Source: Rhodanobacter sp. 67-28 (GTDB lineage Bacteria > Pseudomonadota > Gammaproteobacteria > Xanthomonadales > Rhodanobacteraceae). From it: a stretch of 64,000 nt of DNA. Under the pieces are notes generated by a model. It was not told where the DNA came from, did no database searches, and saw only the letters and a list, made by a program, of their open reading frames with translations. Shown piece after piece: positions 53,168-62,507 of this stretch (position 1 is its first letter; each line of letters begins with the position of its first letter). A program made the position numbers and the translations under genes. Where the stretch lies: NCBI GenBank assembly GCA_001898415.1, contig MKTU01000021.1, forward strand, positions 58,037 through 122,036. Direction: 5' to 3'.

Positions 53168-53527
53168 ATGTGGGTTTTGGTGATTGACGACATAGTATCC
53201 AACACCTTTTTCATTACCGAAGCGCTCAAATCGCTGGATCATAAGGCCGTGGTGTCGCATGACGCTGTGGCCGCCTTGGCACTTCTCGACCAGATGGCTT
53301 TCGACTGCATCATCGTGGACTTCCACATGCCGACGATTAACGGTGCTGCCTTCTTGACGTCACTACAGGCCAAGCTGGTAACCTCCGCCCGGGCGATCCC
53401 CGTCGTGGTGATGACGGCAGACACATCGCCCGACGTTGAGAACGAAGTGAGAAACCTTGGTGCCGTGACCGTGCTCCACAAGCCAGTCGGTATCAACGTG
53501 CTTGGTGCCGCGCTGAATCGCCTGTGA
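53168..53527 (+). CDS. Single-domain response regulator
   Basis: 119 residues, receiver only: VLVIDDI, phosphoacceptor in CIIVDFHMPT, Thr in VVMTADT, Lys in VLHKPVG. It is divergent from the hybrid kinase (71 bases between starts). Single receivers act as phosphate sinks or intermediates in relays. Confidence 0.9.
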   Translation: MWVLVIDDIVSNTFFITEALKSLDHKAVVSHDAVAALALLDQMAFDCIIVDFHMPTINGAAFLTSLQAKLVTSARAIPVVVMTADTSPDVENEVRNLGAVTVLHKPVGINVLGAALNRL

Positions 53528-53711
53528 GGTCGGCCTAAGTCGCTCGCCCCCCGGCGGTCGACTGGTTGTCGATCATACCGTAACCGGGCAGCGTGGCCGT
53601 ACGCCGGCGTACCGCGACCGACTGCACGGCGAGGACACGGTCGGGGTACTACCATTTCGGATACCGCCCGTTGCCGTTTCGTCTTGGATTGGAAGGACGC
53701 TTTAGATCGTT

Positions 53712-54086
53712 ATGGAGTTTTCCGGCATCAACTTGGCCGTCCTTCCAGACTCCCAGCTGGACACCTTGGCCAACCTCAACCGCGCCGCGGGGATCCAGTA
53801 CGCCGACTCGCTGGTCAAGGAGCTCGAGCAGGCGATCGTCCGGTGCACCATCGACGATGCCATGACGCCAGTGGCCGCGGGTTTCGAGCAGATCCACGCG
53901 TTGAAGAACATGGTGATCCCCACGGGGAGCGAAGCCCTCCTGGATGCTTGCGCAAAGCTGAAGGCCTCCGCTGGTTCGATGGCGCATGGCGCGGAGCTCC
54001 GGGCGACCTTTACCGCCATCGCCCAGGCCGCACAACGCGTCATCGAGGCCTACCGCAGTCGATTGGTCGTCGAGCAACCGGTGTGA
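53712..54086 (+). CDS. Hpt-like phosphotransfer protein
   Basis: 124 residues, all helical. The segment FEQIHALKNMVIPTGSEALL, followed by DACAKLKA, matches the Hpt core H-x-L-K-N/G-x(n)-A-x-x-L; the likely phosphorylated His is the one in IHALKN. It would link the hybrid kinase receiver to a response regulator. Confidence 0.75.
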   Translation: MEFSGINLAVLPDSQLDTLANLNRAAGIQYADSLVKELEQAIVRCTIDDAMTPVAAGFEQIHALKNMVIPTGSEALLDACAKLKASAGSMAHGAELRATFTAIAQAAQRVIEAYRSRLVVEQPV

Positions 54087-54139
54087 TCTCGTCCCACGTG
54101 ATGCGCGTGGGCACCAGGTAGTGCGGACACCGGTTCGGC

Positions 54140-54577
54140 TCAGCCCGAGGCCTGACCCAGCGCGGCGCGAGCGTGCTCGTATTTCGCGCGGAGGCGCTGT
54201 GCAACGGTCTCCAGCAGCTTGGCCAGTCGATCTGGGGCCGCGTTGTCGGCGAGATCCGCGAGCTTCACGGCCAAGGCCACCGGAGATTGGCGGATGCGTT
54301 CGTAATACATCTCGGATGCGACGTCGGCGGTTCGGGTGAGCAGCGACACGGCGGCAACGACATCCGGAGGAAACGCGTGCAGCTCGGCGGCGTGCGCTGG
54401 GCAGTCCTCGAGGACGTCGTGGAGCCACGCCACGGCTTCCGTCAGCGGATTGCCCGCGACTCGAGCCGCCACCCTGGCGACGTGCCCAACGTATGGGGCG
54501 CCCGCCTTGTCGATCTGTCCAGCGTGGGCGCGCAAGGCGACCGCTTTGGCCATGGCAACCGTGTTGGCATCCACCAT
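54140..54577 (-). CDS. HD-domain phosphohydrolase (SpoT-hydrolase-like)
   Basis: 145 residues with the metal-binding HD pattern: RAHAGQ, YVGHVARVAAR, WLHDVLEDCP and VKLADLADNAAP, as in the hydrolase domain of RelA/SpoT proteins and small alarmone hydrolases. It may hydrolyse (p)ppGpp or another nucleotide. Its start shares a base with the stop of the previous gene (TGATG). Confidence 0.85.
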   Translation of the reverse strand: MVDANTVAMAKAVALRAHAGQIDKAGAPYVGHVARVAARVAGNPLTEAVAWLHDVLEDCPAHAAELHAFPPDVVAAVSLLTRTADVASEMYYERIRQSPVALAVKLADLADNAAPDRLAKLLETVAQRLRAKYEHARAALGQASG

Positions 54578-54852
54578 CAGTCGGAGACCATTTCGCGCAT
54601 GCGATCGAGGGCACGCCGCGCAAACTCCGGGGCCGCTTGTTTTGCGACATCGATCGTACGGAAACCACCGGTCGCGAAACCGAGATAATGCAGCTCGAAG
54701 CCGCTCGCGTCATCAGTAATGACCATCATCGGCTGTCCGGCATACAAAGCGATTTCGAGTATGCCCTTGCTGTCGTCGCCCGGGCCAGCGTTCCAGCGCT
54801 GCTGCGGCCCCTGAAACTGTACGCGGCCGCCGGCGCTGAGTTCGATCTTCAT
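54577..54852 (-). CDS. Small protein of unknown function
   Basis: AAGGA 9 bases upstream supports the ATG at 54852 (91 residues); an ATG at 54924 overlapping the DUF2807 stop is also possible. It is a beta-rich protein (MKIELSAGGRVQFQGPQQRW, GILEIALYAGQPMMVI, GFELHYLGFATGGF). No family recognised. Confidence 0.65.
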   Translation of the reverse strand: MKIELSAGGRVQFQGPQQRWNAGPGDDSKGILEIALYAGQPMMVITDDASGFELHYLGFATGGFRTIDVAKQAAPEFARRALDRMREMVSD

Positions 54853-54923
54853 GCCAATCAATCCTTTTTCGGGTGAAAGCTTCAACCGTTCCAGGCCAAG
54901 CCTATGCGTCGTCGACGGCTCCA

Positions 54924-55685
54924 TCACTTCGGCCGGTAGCGGATATCGCCGCTGCCGCTGACCCGATCGCTTCGTTTGGGAGGGTTGCCGTGGACGACAA
55001 TGTCGCCGGAGCCCAACAGCATGCACCGAATGGCCGCCGTGGCGAAAACGTGCACGTCGCCGGAGCCAACCAGACTGACCTCGGCATTCTCCGCCTGGAG
55101 GTCGCGGGCGTCGACGTCGCCGGAGCCGGACAGCTCAATGGTGAAATGGGTGGCGCGGCCCGCGACGTCGACGTCTCCCGACCCAATCAGCGAGACATGC
55201 AGCCCGTCCTGGGATACGTCGTCGATCCGTAGGTCGCCACTCCCCCGTAGCACCACGGCGGGAATCGCAGGAAGTTCAAGCTCAACCCGAAGCGGCCCCG
55301 GCGCCGCGACAATCGCACCTTTCTGGTCGGGATCGACTCGCTTTCCGTCCACGTAGATGTCTCCGCCGACAACTGCGTGCACTGATCCGCGAATATGCTG
55401 GTGAACCCGCCCATCGTGGCTGATGTGGAGGTCGCCCGCGCAGGCGATGGAACCGCCCGATGCAACGACCCGGGTTCCGCGTCCTATCACGATGGTTGTC
55501 CCGCTCTCGCCGGTGATCTCGAGCGCGTCAGCGTCCCATCTCGTGCTGACCTGTTCGGCATGCTTGGCATCGGTGGCCACTACTGTCAGCCGAGGGACAT
55601 CGCCGCGGCGCAGGTTCACGCAGACCGATCCGCGGAGGATTAGGCGCGCTACGGCGCGGCAAGAGCGGTCTTCGCGGTAGCTCAT
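54924..55685 (-). CDS. DUF2807-like repetitive beta-solenoid protein
   Basis: From the ATG at 55685 (AAGGA upstream), 253 residues with no signal peptide. The motif GSGDV/GSGDL/GSGDI recurs at least six times at intervals of 18-22 residues, typical of DUF2807 head GIN-domain proteins with a beta-helical fold. In most members the protein is exported; here the lack of a signal peptide suggests a cytoplasmic role. Function unknown. Confidence 0.75.
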   Translation of the reverse strand: MSYREDRSCRAVARLILRGSVCVNLRRGDVPRLTVVATDAKHAEQVSTRWDADALEITGESGTTIVIGRGTRVVASGGSIACAGDLHISHDGRVHQHIRGSVHAVVGGDIYVDGKRVDPDQKGAIVAAPGPLRVELELPAIPAVVLRGSGDLRIDDVSQDGLHVSLIGSGDVDVAGRATHFTIELSGSGDVDARDLQAENAEVSLVGSGDVHVFATAAIRCMLLGSGDIVVHGNPPKRSDRVSGSGDIRYRPK

Positions 55686-56076
55686 GGGTGCGTCCTTCAC
55701 TTCGTACTGTCCTATTGAGAATCGCTGCGCTCCGGAGAAGCTCGCAGGCGCGGCTCGTGAAAAGTGCCTGTCTCTCATACCATGGGGTCTTGGCGATGCG
55801 GGCCCGCCTTTGCCAGATTGAGGGTCGCCCAAGATTCGTACAAACACCGGCAATTGCCATTGCAACAGATTGAATGTCCTGGATTCAACGCACGAAGATG
55901 TGCTTAGGATAGACCGACCATCACGTCGGGGTTCTAGGGCGGCACCAATCCGCGCAGTCAGTTATTTTTGGATGTTGCAATGACGTCGACAGCACAAGAA
56001 GAGGGTAGGCAGGGATTCACCCAAAAACCGGCAATTCGTCGCCTAAGTTCGCGCTGCGCTTAGGATTTGCCGTAGG
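55686..56076. other. Intergenic boundary between element genes and Tn3-type transposon
   Basis: 391 bases without a gene. It should contain the outer inverted repeat of the transposon. GGGGTTCTAGGGCGG near 55929 is the only GGGG-start sequence reading inwards that I see, but I could not find its matching partner, so the end is not fixed. Confidence 0.4.
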
Positions 56077-59000
56077 TTACATCTGGTGCGCCAGCGCCGC
56101 TTCTTTGTCACGACCGGCGGCTGCGGCCTCCTCGGCTGCACGAAGAATTCGACGTGCAAAATCGATAGGTGTGACTTCCCTGCTCGTGTCCACGGTGTAA
56201 TCCCCGAAGCGGTTGATATGCGCGGTTCGGTATGGCGATAGGCCGGCCAGCACTTCCGGGCTGATCTCGACACCCTCATCTCGGAGCTCGGCAAGAACCC
56301 GCGACATCTGCTCGACGTTGTGCAGGATCACGAGGTTGGCCACCAAGTGGTTGTAGCCGACGATCTTCTGCTGCTCGTGCAGCACGTTCTCGGCAATGAT
56401 CCCCTGCCCGCCGAAAAACGCCCACTTGGTGAAGTTATTGAACTCCTCACTTTTGTTGGTCGCCGCCTGGATGGTCTTGCGCACCTCGACATCGTCGATG
56501 TAACGCAACAGGAACAGCGTGCGGATGACACGGCCCAGTTCCTTGAAGGCGAAATAGAGCTTGTTCTTGCGGCTGTAATTACCCAGCCGACGCAGAATCG
56601 TAGAGGCAGAAATCTTGCCGGTTTTGATCGAAACAGCCACACGCAGCATGTCGTGCAGGTGGGTTTCGATCAAGTTCCAGTCGATGCTTCCGTCCCCGAA
56701 GAGTGCCTGGATGTGCGGATACGACACTTGCGGGTCCGGCCTGGACAGCGCGAGGTCCTTGATGTTGCGGATGCGAGGCATGAGTTCGATGCCCAATAAG
56801 TGAGCCAAGCCAAACACGGGGAAATTCTGGGCTTGGGTATCGCCGTGCACAGTGTCAGGCCGGATCTCAGATCGATTCTCGATCAGGCCATCGAGGATGT
56901 AGATGGCCTCGTAGGCGCCGCAGGGAATGAAACGGCTGAAAAGCGCAATGTACTTGTCCGACACATGGTAGTAGCCGATGCCACCGTAGCCGCCGTAGCG
57001 TATGTGGTATTCGGAGAGCAGGTTCTGCTCGTAGACGCTCCACTTCGTGCCGTCGGCCGAGGCGGACTTGCCGCTACCCCAGTAGCCAGGGAGCTCGAAC
57101 TTGTTATAAAGGTTAATAGTGTCCACCGTGGCACGCTGGAGGGTATCTTCCGTGACGTACTTGAGGTTCAGCCAAGCGGTCTGCCGCCGACTGAACCCAC
57201 GGACTGACCGCGCCGTCTGGGTGGGCCCCAGGTTGCACCCATAGCAGAACAGCGTCGTCACCACGCGGTGGTGCAAGTCACGTACGCGTGCCTCGGTTCC
57301 GGCGAGCGGCCTGAAGTGTCGGGTCAGCTCCACCCAGCTGGTTGCATCCACCAGCACGTCAACAATGCTCGTCTCGGGCAGGCGCTCGGTGATGAGGCTG
57401 TCGACCAAGGCGATCACTTTGGACAACTCCGTTCGCGGTAGCTTGCGAAGAATCAACCTGCCATCAACGATATCAGCGTGTGCGTTCTCGGGGAAACGAG
57501 CGTCGACCTCACGGCACTTCGTTCGCAGCTGCTCGCGCAGCGTTTGGATAAAGATCGCAGGCTCGGTCGCGATCCCGGACACCTCGCCGTAACTGGCCAG
57601 CTCCTCCTGAAAAGTGCCCTCGTCGACCAGCTCTTCGCGATAGTCGTCGTAGCGCTCGCCTCCGGGAATAAACAGGTCACCGGACTTCAGCTCGTCCTTG
57701 ATCTGAAAGAGCACCGACAACTCGAAGTACCGCCGTTGCATCCAACCTTCCCGATCCACGCCCCAATCCTTCGGGAACACATGCCGGCGCCAGTTGGCAG
57801 TCATCCAGCCAAAGTCTTGGTCCAAGCTAAGTCCCAGCGGTGCCACCTCCACCACGTCTCTTCTTTGGGATCGCAACGTCGCTAGCGCCTTGATCAGGCG
57901 CTCCATGGCAGGATCTTGGGACGAGGTGCGCAGGTCGATCACGTCCAGGCAGTTGAGCAGCAAAGCGCGCTGTTGAGCGTAGGGTTTGGCCAGGAACGGC
58001 AGGTAGTTCTTGCCGGCGTAGGCCATGTGCTCATCGCATTCGGCAAGTGTTCGGGTCAAGTCCGGCCCGATCACGTCTCCGATGGCGGAGATTCGCTGAC
58101 TGTCGGTTCCGTCGACTTGATAAGCCCGAAGGATCTCCTTCAATTGCGCCACCAGGTGATCGGTCCGCTTCAAATGTTCGACCTGGTAGACCATGAGGTT
58201 CTTCTGGGCCGTGTTCTCCAGGTTCTGCATCAATCGGATGAATAGGTCCGCTGCATCGTCCAGCGCCTTGCCGTGCCGGGAGCGAATGAACACGGCCGCC
58301 AGCGCATAGCGCTTGGCGGGCTTGAGCTCGGCCAACTCGCCGGCATCCAGTGCCCGCGCCATGGCGCGAAAGTTTTTCAGCTTGGGGACCGGTACATCGA
58401 GCGCTGGGATCATCGCCGCTAGCTTCTGCAGTCGGTCAATGTGCTGCAGATAAAAGCGCACCTCCTTGTTTCCTGGGCGCTTGGGTTCGCGCTTCAGGGC
58501 CTGCCAGCCGCTATGGGTGTCCCCCGGCGTGACGGATAACAACTCGTCGATCTTCTTGCGCGCCGCCGGCGCCAACAGAGCGCTGATGCGTTCGAAATGG
58601 CTTTCGTGAACGCTTTCGCGGGCGGCGGCGGCCATGTCGTCGAGCGTGCGGAAGGCCGGCAGTTCGTACCGGTGGTGGTAAAGCTCCTCGACCATCACGT
58701 TAATGATGTCCGGCAGCATGTGCTTGGTCTGGGCAGCCTGCTCAGCCACCGTCCGCAGCCACTGCCGTCCAAGCTCTCCCAGCGGGCGCACGTTCAAGTA
58801 GTGCCGGATCTTGGCCACGTGCTCGCGCTTCATGCGCGAGGCGTCGTAAGCCTTCAGATCGCTGACGGTGAAAGCTCGACGATAACCCAACGCTTCCGCC
58901 ACATGGCGCACAACGCGCTCGGGAATGTCGCGCAGCGCGCCAAAGCCGCCGCGGTGCGGAAGGGTTTTCAAGTGAAGCATCACCGCCAAGCGGATGGCCG

Positions 59001-59124
59001 GCTGCTTGCTCAACGCCTGCACGAAGGCCAGGTCGTCCGCGGAGGGCGTGAAGTGCAGATTCAGCTCGCGGGCTGTTGGGTCTTGCTTCAGTCGCGGATA
59101 GGCAGTCTCGTGAGGTGCGGTCAT
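56077..59124 (-). CDS. tnpA: Tn3-family transposase
   Basis: From the ATG at 59124, 1015 residues, the normal length for Tn3-type TnpA. The C-terminal DDE domain is evident: Asp in SASADGTKW, Asp in YILDGLIENR, the VHGDTQAQNFPVFGLAHLLG block, MPRIRNIKDL, and Glu in AENVLHEQQK. The N-terminal domain (PHETAYPRLK, then VSDLKAYDASRMKREH) binds the inverted repeats. It moves the element by replicative transposition; the cointegrate would be resolved by the tyrosine recombinase encoded just upstream. Confidence 0.95.
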   Translation of the reverse strand: MTAPHETAYPRLKQDPTARELNLHFTPSADDLAFVQALSKQPAIRLAVMLHLKTLPHRGGFGALRDIPERVVRHVAEALGYRRAFTVSDLKAYDASRMKREHVAKIRHYLNVRPLGELGRQWLRTVAEQAAQTKHMLPDIINVMVEELYHHRYELPAFRTLDDMAAAARESVHESHFERISALLAPAARKKIDELLSVTPGDTHSGWQALKREPKRPGNKEVRFYLQHIDRLQKLAAMIPALDVPVPKLKNFRAMARALDAGELAELKPAKRYALAAVFIRSRHGKALDDAADLFIRLMQNLENTAQKNLMVYQVEHLKRTDHLVAQLKEILRAYQVDGTDSQRISAIGDVIGPDLTRTLAECDEHMAYAGKNYLPFLAKPYAQQRALLLNCLDVIDLRTSSQDPAMERLIKALATLRSQRRDVVEVAPLGLSLDQDFGWMTANWRRHVFPKDWGVDREGWMQRRYFELSVLFQIKDELKSGDLFIPGGERYDDYREELVDEGTFQEELASYGEVSGIATEPAIFIQTLREQLRTKCREVDARFPENAHADIVDGRLILRKLPRTELSKVIALVDSLITERLPETSIVDVLVDATSWVELTRHFRPLAGTEARVRDLHHRVVTTLFCYGCNLGPTQTARSVRGFSRRQTAWLNLKYVTEDTLQRATVDTINLYNKFELPGYWGSGKSASADGTKWSVYEQNLLSEYHIRYGGYGGIGYYHVSDKYIALFSRFIPCGAYEAIYILDGLIENRSEIRPDTVHGDTQAQNFPVFGLAHLLGIELMPRIRNIKDLALSRPDPQVSYPHIQALFGDGSIDWNLIETHLHDMLRVAVSIKTGKISASTILRRLGNYSRKNKLYFAFKELGRVIRTLFLLRYIDDVEVRKTIQAATNKSEEFNNFTKWAFFGGQGIIAENVLHEQQKIVGYNHLVANLVILHNVEQMSRVLAELRDEGVEISPEVLAGLSPYRTAHINRFGDYTVDTSREVTPIDFARRILRAAEEAAAAGRDKEAALAHQM

Positions 59125-59155
59125 GCGCGGTGCATCTCCAATATCGAACGAGAGG

Positions 59156-60448
59156 TCAGTTCCAGTGGCGCTCTCCCGCTTCATCGTGAAGCGAGGCGTC
59201 CGCCTGCAGGTCGTGGTTATCGGCGATCCGGTAGAGGTCTTCGATCAGCGCCGATGCCACCTCGTCCAGATCGACGTCATCGGATACATCGACCTTGAGC
59301 CGGTACCGGGTGCACTCAGAATTCACCGCAACGCCTTGGTGTGGCGACAGGCAAAGGGTCTCGATTGTCCGCCGTGCCTTGGCGACGCTGCGGCCCTTCC
59401 GGCGGGGTGTTAGGCGCAGCGTTAGCATCAAGGTGACGGTAACTGACGATGAGCCGGAGGGTGGCGGCAAGGGCGTCGGCGGAGCACCCGTTACCGGAGC
59501 CGGCATGCTGGCGAGTGCTGTTTCGATGCGTTGCTGGCCGAACGCATCCGGCGCATCGATATAGCGCATGGCCGAGTGCATGTCTTTCCAGCCCACATAT
59601 TCCATGAGGGCGCGCACGTCCCAACCGTTGGCGCTGGCCCAGCCAGCAAACCCACGTCGTAGCGAGTGGCCGCTGTAGGTCTCCGGCGACGCCATGCCCG
59701 CGCGCGTGAAAAGCCGCCGCAGCAGGGGCACGACGCTGTTGGAGTGCAGCGAGCCCTCCCTGATCCCGCCCGCACGGGTGATGCCGCGAAAAAGCGGCCC
59801 CTCGGTGAGGTCGGCTGCAGCAATCCAGTCGAGCGTGGACGCCACCGGGCACCACCGACTAAGCGCGGGCACCCGATAGGTGGTGCCAACGAGTTGCCGG
59901 TCTGTTTTGCTGCGGGCCAGGAAGCAGGTCATGCCCTGTCCCGGTACCGCGGCCACATCTGCGGTCTGCAGGCCGACCAGCTCGTCCACGCGAAAGCCTC
60001 GCCAGAACCCAAGTAGAAGCATGGCGCGGTCGCGACGGCAGCGCAGTCCTTCGGCTCGGTCATGTCGCTGGTCCGCTGCAATGACAGCGGCATCAAGCCA
60101 ATCGGAAACCCTAGCCACCGCGGACAGCTGCAGGGGAGCGGCACGCTTCTCGCGGGCTGGGTGGAGCGCCTGGATGCCCTTGAGGGTCTGTTTGACCCGC
60201 GCCGCCGTGGTGGGGTCGGCAAAGCCGTGGGTTTGGTGCCACTGCGACAGCGCCGCCAGCCGTTGCCGAAGCGTGTTTATCGAAAGCGTGGTCGCATGGG
60301 CCACCAAGTACTGCGCCACCGTGTCGGCTGTGGCCGGCAGCAACCCGCCCCAGCTCACCTCGAAGTGACGAACCGCGGAGGCGTAGCTGCGTTGGGTGTT
60401 CTCCCGCTGCGCCGCCTCCAGATAGGTTTCAAGGGTATGAGGGGGCAT
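59156..60448 (-). CDS. Tyrosine recombinase (TnpI/TnpS-like cointegrate resolvase) with a C-terminal extension
   Basis: 430 residues. N-terminal SAM-like DNA-binding domain (YLEAAQRENTQRSYASAVRH) and a catalytic domain with Arg in GFWRGFRVDEL, H-x-x-R in GHSLRRGFAGW, and Tyr in HSAMRYIDAP. This organisation, directly beside tnpA, fits Tn4430 TnpI or Tn4651 TnpS. After residue 340 a further ~90 residues (SVTVTLMLTLRLTPRRKGRS, YRLKVDVSDDVDLDEVASAL) are not part of a normal recombinase and look like a fused small domain. A candidate resolution site lies just upstream. Confidence 0.9.
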   Translation of the reverse strand: MPPHTLETYLEAAQRENTQRSYASAVRHFEVSWGGLLPATADTVAQYLVAHATTLSINTLRQRLAALSQWHQTHGFADPTTAARVKQTLKGIQALHPAREKRAAPLQLSAVARVSDWLDAAVIAADQRHDRAEGLRCRRDRAMLLLGFWRGFRVDELVGLQTADVAAVPGQGMTCFLARSKTDRQLVGTTYRVPALSRWCPVASTLDWIAAADLTEGPLFRGITRAGGIREGSLHSNSVVPLLRRLFTRAGMASPETYSGHSLRRGFAGWASANGWDVRALMEYVGWKDMHSAMRYIDAPDAFGQQRIETALASMPAPVTGAPPTPLPPPSGSSSVTVTLMLTLRLTPRRKGRSVAKARRTIETLCLSPHQGVAVNSECTRYRLKVDVSDDVDLDEVASALIEDLYRIADNHDLQADASLHDEAGERHWN

Positions 60449-60538
60449 GGTCAGGCTAGGGCTAGGACGTTTCCCGTGTCCGCGGTTTTAAGGGAAGTGG
60501 CCGCCATGGGGCACGTCGTGAGCATCACAGGCGGGAGT

Positions 60539-60612
60539 GGAGCATGTTACCTCCCTCTGTTCCAACTGGAGCGTGACATGCTCGATATGAAAACGCTCGT
60601 CGAGCATGACAG
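60539..60612. promoter_or_regulatory. Candidate resolution (IRS/rst) site of the transposon
   Basis: CATGCTCGA (60577-60585) and TCGAGCATG (60600-60608) form a perfect 9-bp inverted repeat with a 14-base spacer, the usual layout of a tyrosine recombinase core. A third GAGCATG motif lies at about 60540. The site is between the recombinase gene and the passenger genes, as in Tn4430. No convincing gene occupies 60449-60748. Confidence 0.55.
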
Positions 60613-60748
60613 TGTGCCGTTCCCGAATGATCGTCTCATCGGCCAGGGTTTCTATGACGACACGTACAGCCAAGGCCGGCTCGCCGGGCAGTTGACCTCA
60701 TTCACGACGCCACCAATCCGCGGCACGGACATCGTTTTATGATGGGCC

Positions 60749-61816
60749 ATGAATAACGCCACACGTGATCAAACCCGCAGCGTTCTGCAGGCGCTGGCCG
60801 CGGCCGCCCTGTTCGGACTGAGCACGCCGCTGGCCAAGCTGCTCGTCGGCACGATCCCTCCGCTGCTGCTAGCCGGATTGCTGTATGCCGGTTCAGGCAT
60901 TGGGCTCGCCTTGTTGATAGCTTTGCGTGCCCTGCGCAGCCAGCCAATCACCGAAGCCCCGCTGGTGCGTCGCGATGTGCCGTGGCTGGCTGGCGCGGTG
61001 TTGGCTGGTGGCGTGTTCGGTCCGATCCTGCTGATGCTTGGTCTGACCCACACATCGGCGTCGACCGCTTCGCTGATGCTCAATCTGGAGGGTGTGCTGA
61101 CCGCCGTCATCGCGTGGGTGGTGTTTCGCGAGAACGTCGACCGGCGGGTGTTCCTCGGCATGGTGGCGATCATTGCCGGCAGCGTGCTGCTTTCCTGGCA
61201 GCGACAAACGCCTACCGAAGTTCCATGGGGCGCCCTGGCGATCGCCGGTGCTTGCCTGTGCTGGGCGATCGACAACAATCTGACCCGCCAGGTGGCCGGC
61301 GGCGATCCGATGCAGATCGCCGCGATCAAGGGCGGTGTGGCCGGCACCATCAACGTGCTGCTGGCGCTGCTCATGGGCTACCGCTTTCCCAGCGCACTGC
61401 CACTGTTGGCCACCGGAGTACTCGGCTTCATGGGGTACGGGTTGAGCTTGGTACTGTTCGTCCTGGCTTTGCGCGGGCTCGGTACCGCGCGCACCGGCGC
61501 GTATTTTTCCACCGCCCCGTTCTTGGGCGCTGCGTTATCGCTGCTGCTCTTCACCGAACAACCGAATACGGCGTTTTGGCTGGCTGGCGGCTTGATGGCT
61601 ATCGGCGTGTGGCTGCACGTGAGCGAAAACCACGATCATCTGCATGAACACCACACACTGGAGCATAACCATCAGCATCGGCATGACGCGCATCACCAGC
61701 ACGCCCATGATTTCCTTTGGAACGGTGAAGAGCCGCACACGCATCCGCACGTGCACGAACCGATGACTCACAGTCATCCGCACTATCCGGATATGCATCA
61801 TCGTCATGACCACTGA
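60749..61816 (+). CDS. DMT/EamA-family transporter with His-rich C-terminus
   Basis: 355 residues. Ten hydrophobic segments in two EamA halves (LAAAALFGLSTPLAKLLVG first; LAIAGACLCWAIDNNLTRQ second). The C-terminal 60 residues are extremely His-rich (HDHLHEHHTLEHNHQHRHD and similar), which suggests metal binding. It is a transposon passenger beside mercury-type genes, so metal efflux is a reasonable guess, but substrate is not shown. Confidence 0.9.
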   Translation: MNNATRDQTRSVLQALAAAALFGLSTPLAKLLVGTIPPLLLAGLLYAGSGIGLALLIALRALRSQPITEAPLVRRDVPWLAGAVLAGGVFGPILLMLGLTHTSASTASLMLNLEGVLTAVIAWVVFRENVDRRVFLGMVAIIAGSVLLSWQRQTPTEVPWGALAIAGACLCWAIDNNLTRQVAGGDPMQIAAIKGGVAGTINVLLALLMGYRFPSALPLLATGVLGFMGYGLSLVLFVLALRGLGTARTGAYFSTAPFLGAALSLLLFTEQPNTAFWLAGGLMAIGVWLHVSENHDHLHEHHTLEHNHQHRHDAHHQHAHDFLWNGEEPHTHPHVHEPMTHSHPHYPDMHHRHDH

Positions 61817-61828
61817 AGCCGCCACGAC

Positions 61829-61999
61829 ATGAATTGCCAGCAGCACTGGGACGGTGTGTATAGCACCTCGGCCGCCGACGCGGTCAGCTGGTATCGGCTG
61901 CACCTGGACAGCTCGCTCATGCTGATCGAGCGTGCCGCGCCCGACCGTGCTGCTGCATTGCTTAAAGAACGACACAGAATGCCGTGCCGGCATAGGTAA
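61829..61999 (+). pseudogene. Truncated class I methyltransferase (N-terminal remnant)
   Basis: The frame from the ATG at 61829 starts like small SAM-dependent methyltransferases often found on metal-resistance transposons (QQHWDGVYSTSAADAVSWYR, then HLDSSLMLIERAAP) but ends after 56 residues. The SAM-binding GxGxG loop is missing, so the gene is broken, probably at the junction with the mer-like genes that follow on the other strand. Confidence 0.65.
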
Positions 62000-62004
62000 C
62001 CAGC

Positions 62005-62220
62005 TCAGCGACAGCAGGATTTCTCTTGCTGGATCGGCGGACATGGTGCGCTACCGTAAGAGCAGAACACGCAGCAGTCTCCGGGTCGAGGACGCAGCAA
62101 CTCGCCGCAACCCTTGCAGTCATAAAAAAACTGACACGCATCGGTCGGCATGGTCTCGCTGACTCGATGGCCGCAATGCGGACAGGTGAGCGTGCTCTGC
62201 AGGACCGGCTCAGCCGCCAT
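62005..62220 (-). CDS. GDCCVxC-domain protein
   Basis: From the ATG at 62220, 71 residues. It has CPHCGH, DCKGCGELL and the signature GDCCVFCSYGSAPCPPIQ. These small Cys-rich proteins accompany mercury genes; in some genomes one Cys is selenocysteine. The start overlaps the merP stop by 11 bases. Confidence 0.88.
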   Translation of the reverse strand: MAAEPVLQSTLTCPHCGHRVSETMPTDACQFFYDCKGCGELLRPRPGDCCVFCSYGSAPCPPIQQEKSCCR

Positions 62221-62497
62221 GAGTTTGCGCCGTAGCCGGAAAACCAGCATCGGTGACGGTATGCATAAGCACCGGCACCGTGGTGCGATCGGCATCGTAA
62301 GTCACAGTGATTGTCTCGGCTTTCAGGTCGACCTTCGTGCTTGTCACCCCGGGTACGCGACTCAAAGCTTTCTTGATCGTCACGTTGCAGGCCGGACAGG
62401 TCATATTTGCTGCATGCAGCACCGCCGTCGTTGGCGTTGCCGCCTGCGCCAGGCCAAGCCACAGCGTTGCCACCATTCCAGCTATCACGTTACGCAT
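62210..62497 (-). CDS. merP: MerP-like periplasmic mercuric ion-binding protein
   Basis: 95 residues with a signal peptide (IAGMVATLWLGLAQA) and the heavy-metal-associated domain: NMTCPACNVTIKKALSRVPGV. The CxxC pair binds Hg(II) and passes it to MerT. It follows a truncated merT on the same strand. No merA or merR is in the window. Confidence 0.9.
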   Translation of the reverse strand: MRNVIAGMVATLWLGLAQAATPTTAVLHAANMTCPACNVTIKKALSRVPGVTSTKVDLKAETITVTYDADRTTVPVLMHTVTDAGFPATAQTHGG

Positions 62498-62507
62498 CGT
62501 TCATCTC

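Noticed and set aside
60488..60742. Short frames on both strands between the recombinase and the DMT transporter
   Set aside because: They overlap the proposed resolution site, lack family features, and neither has a convincing ribosome site.
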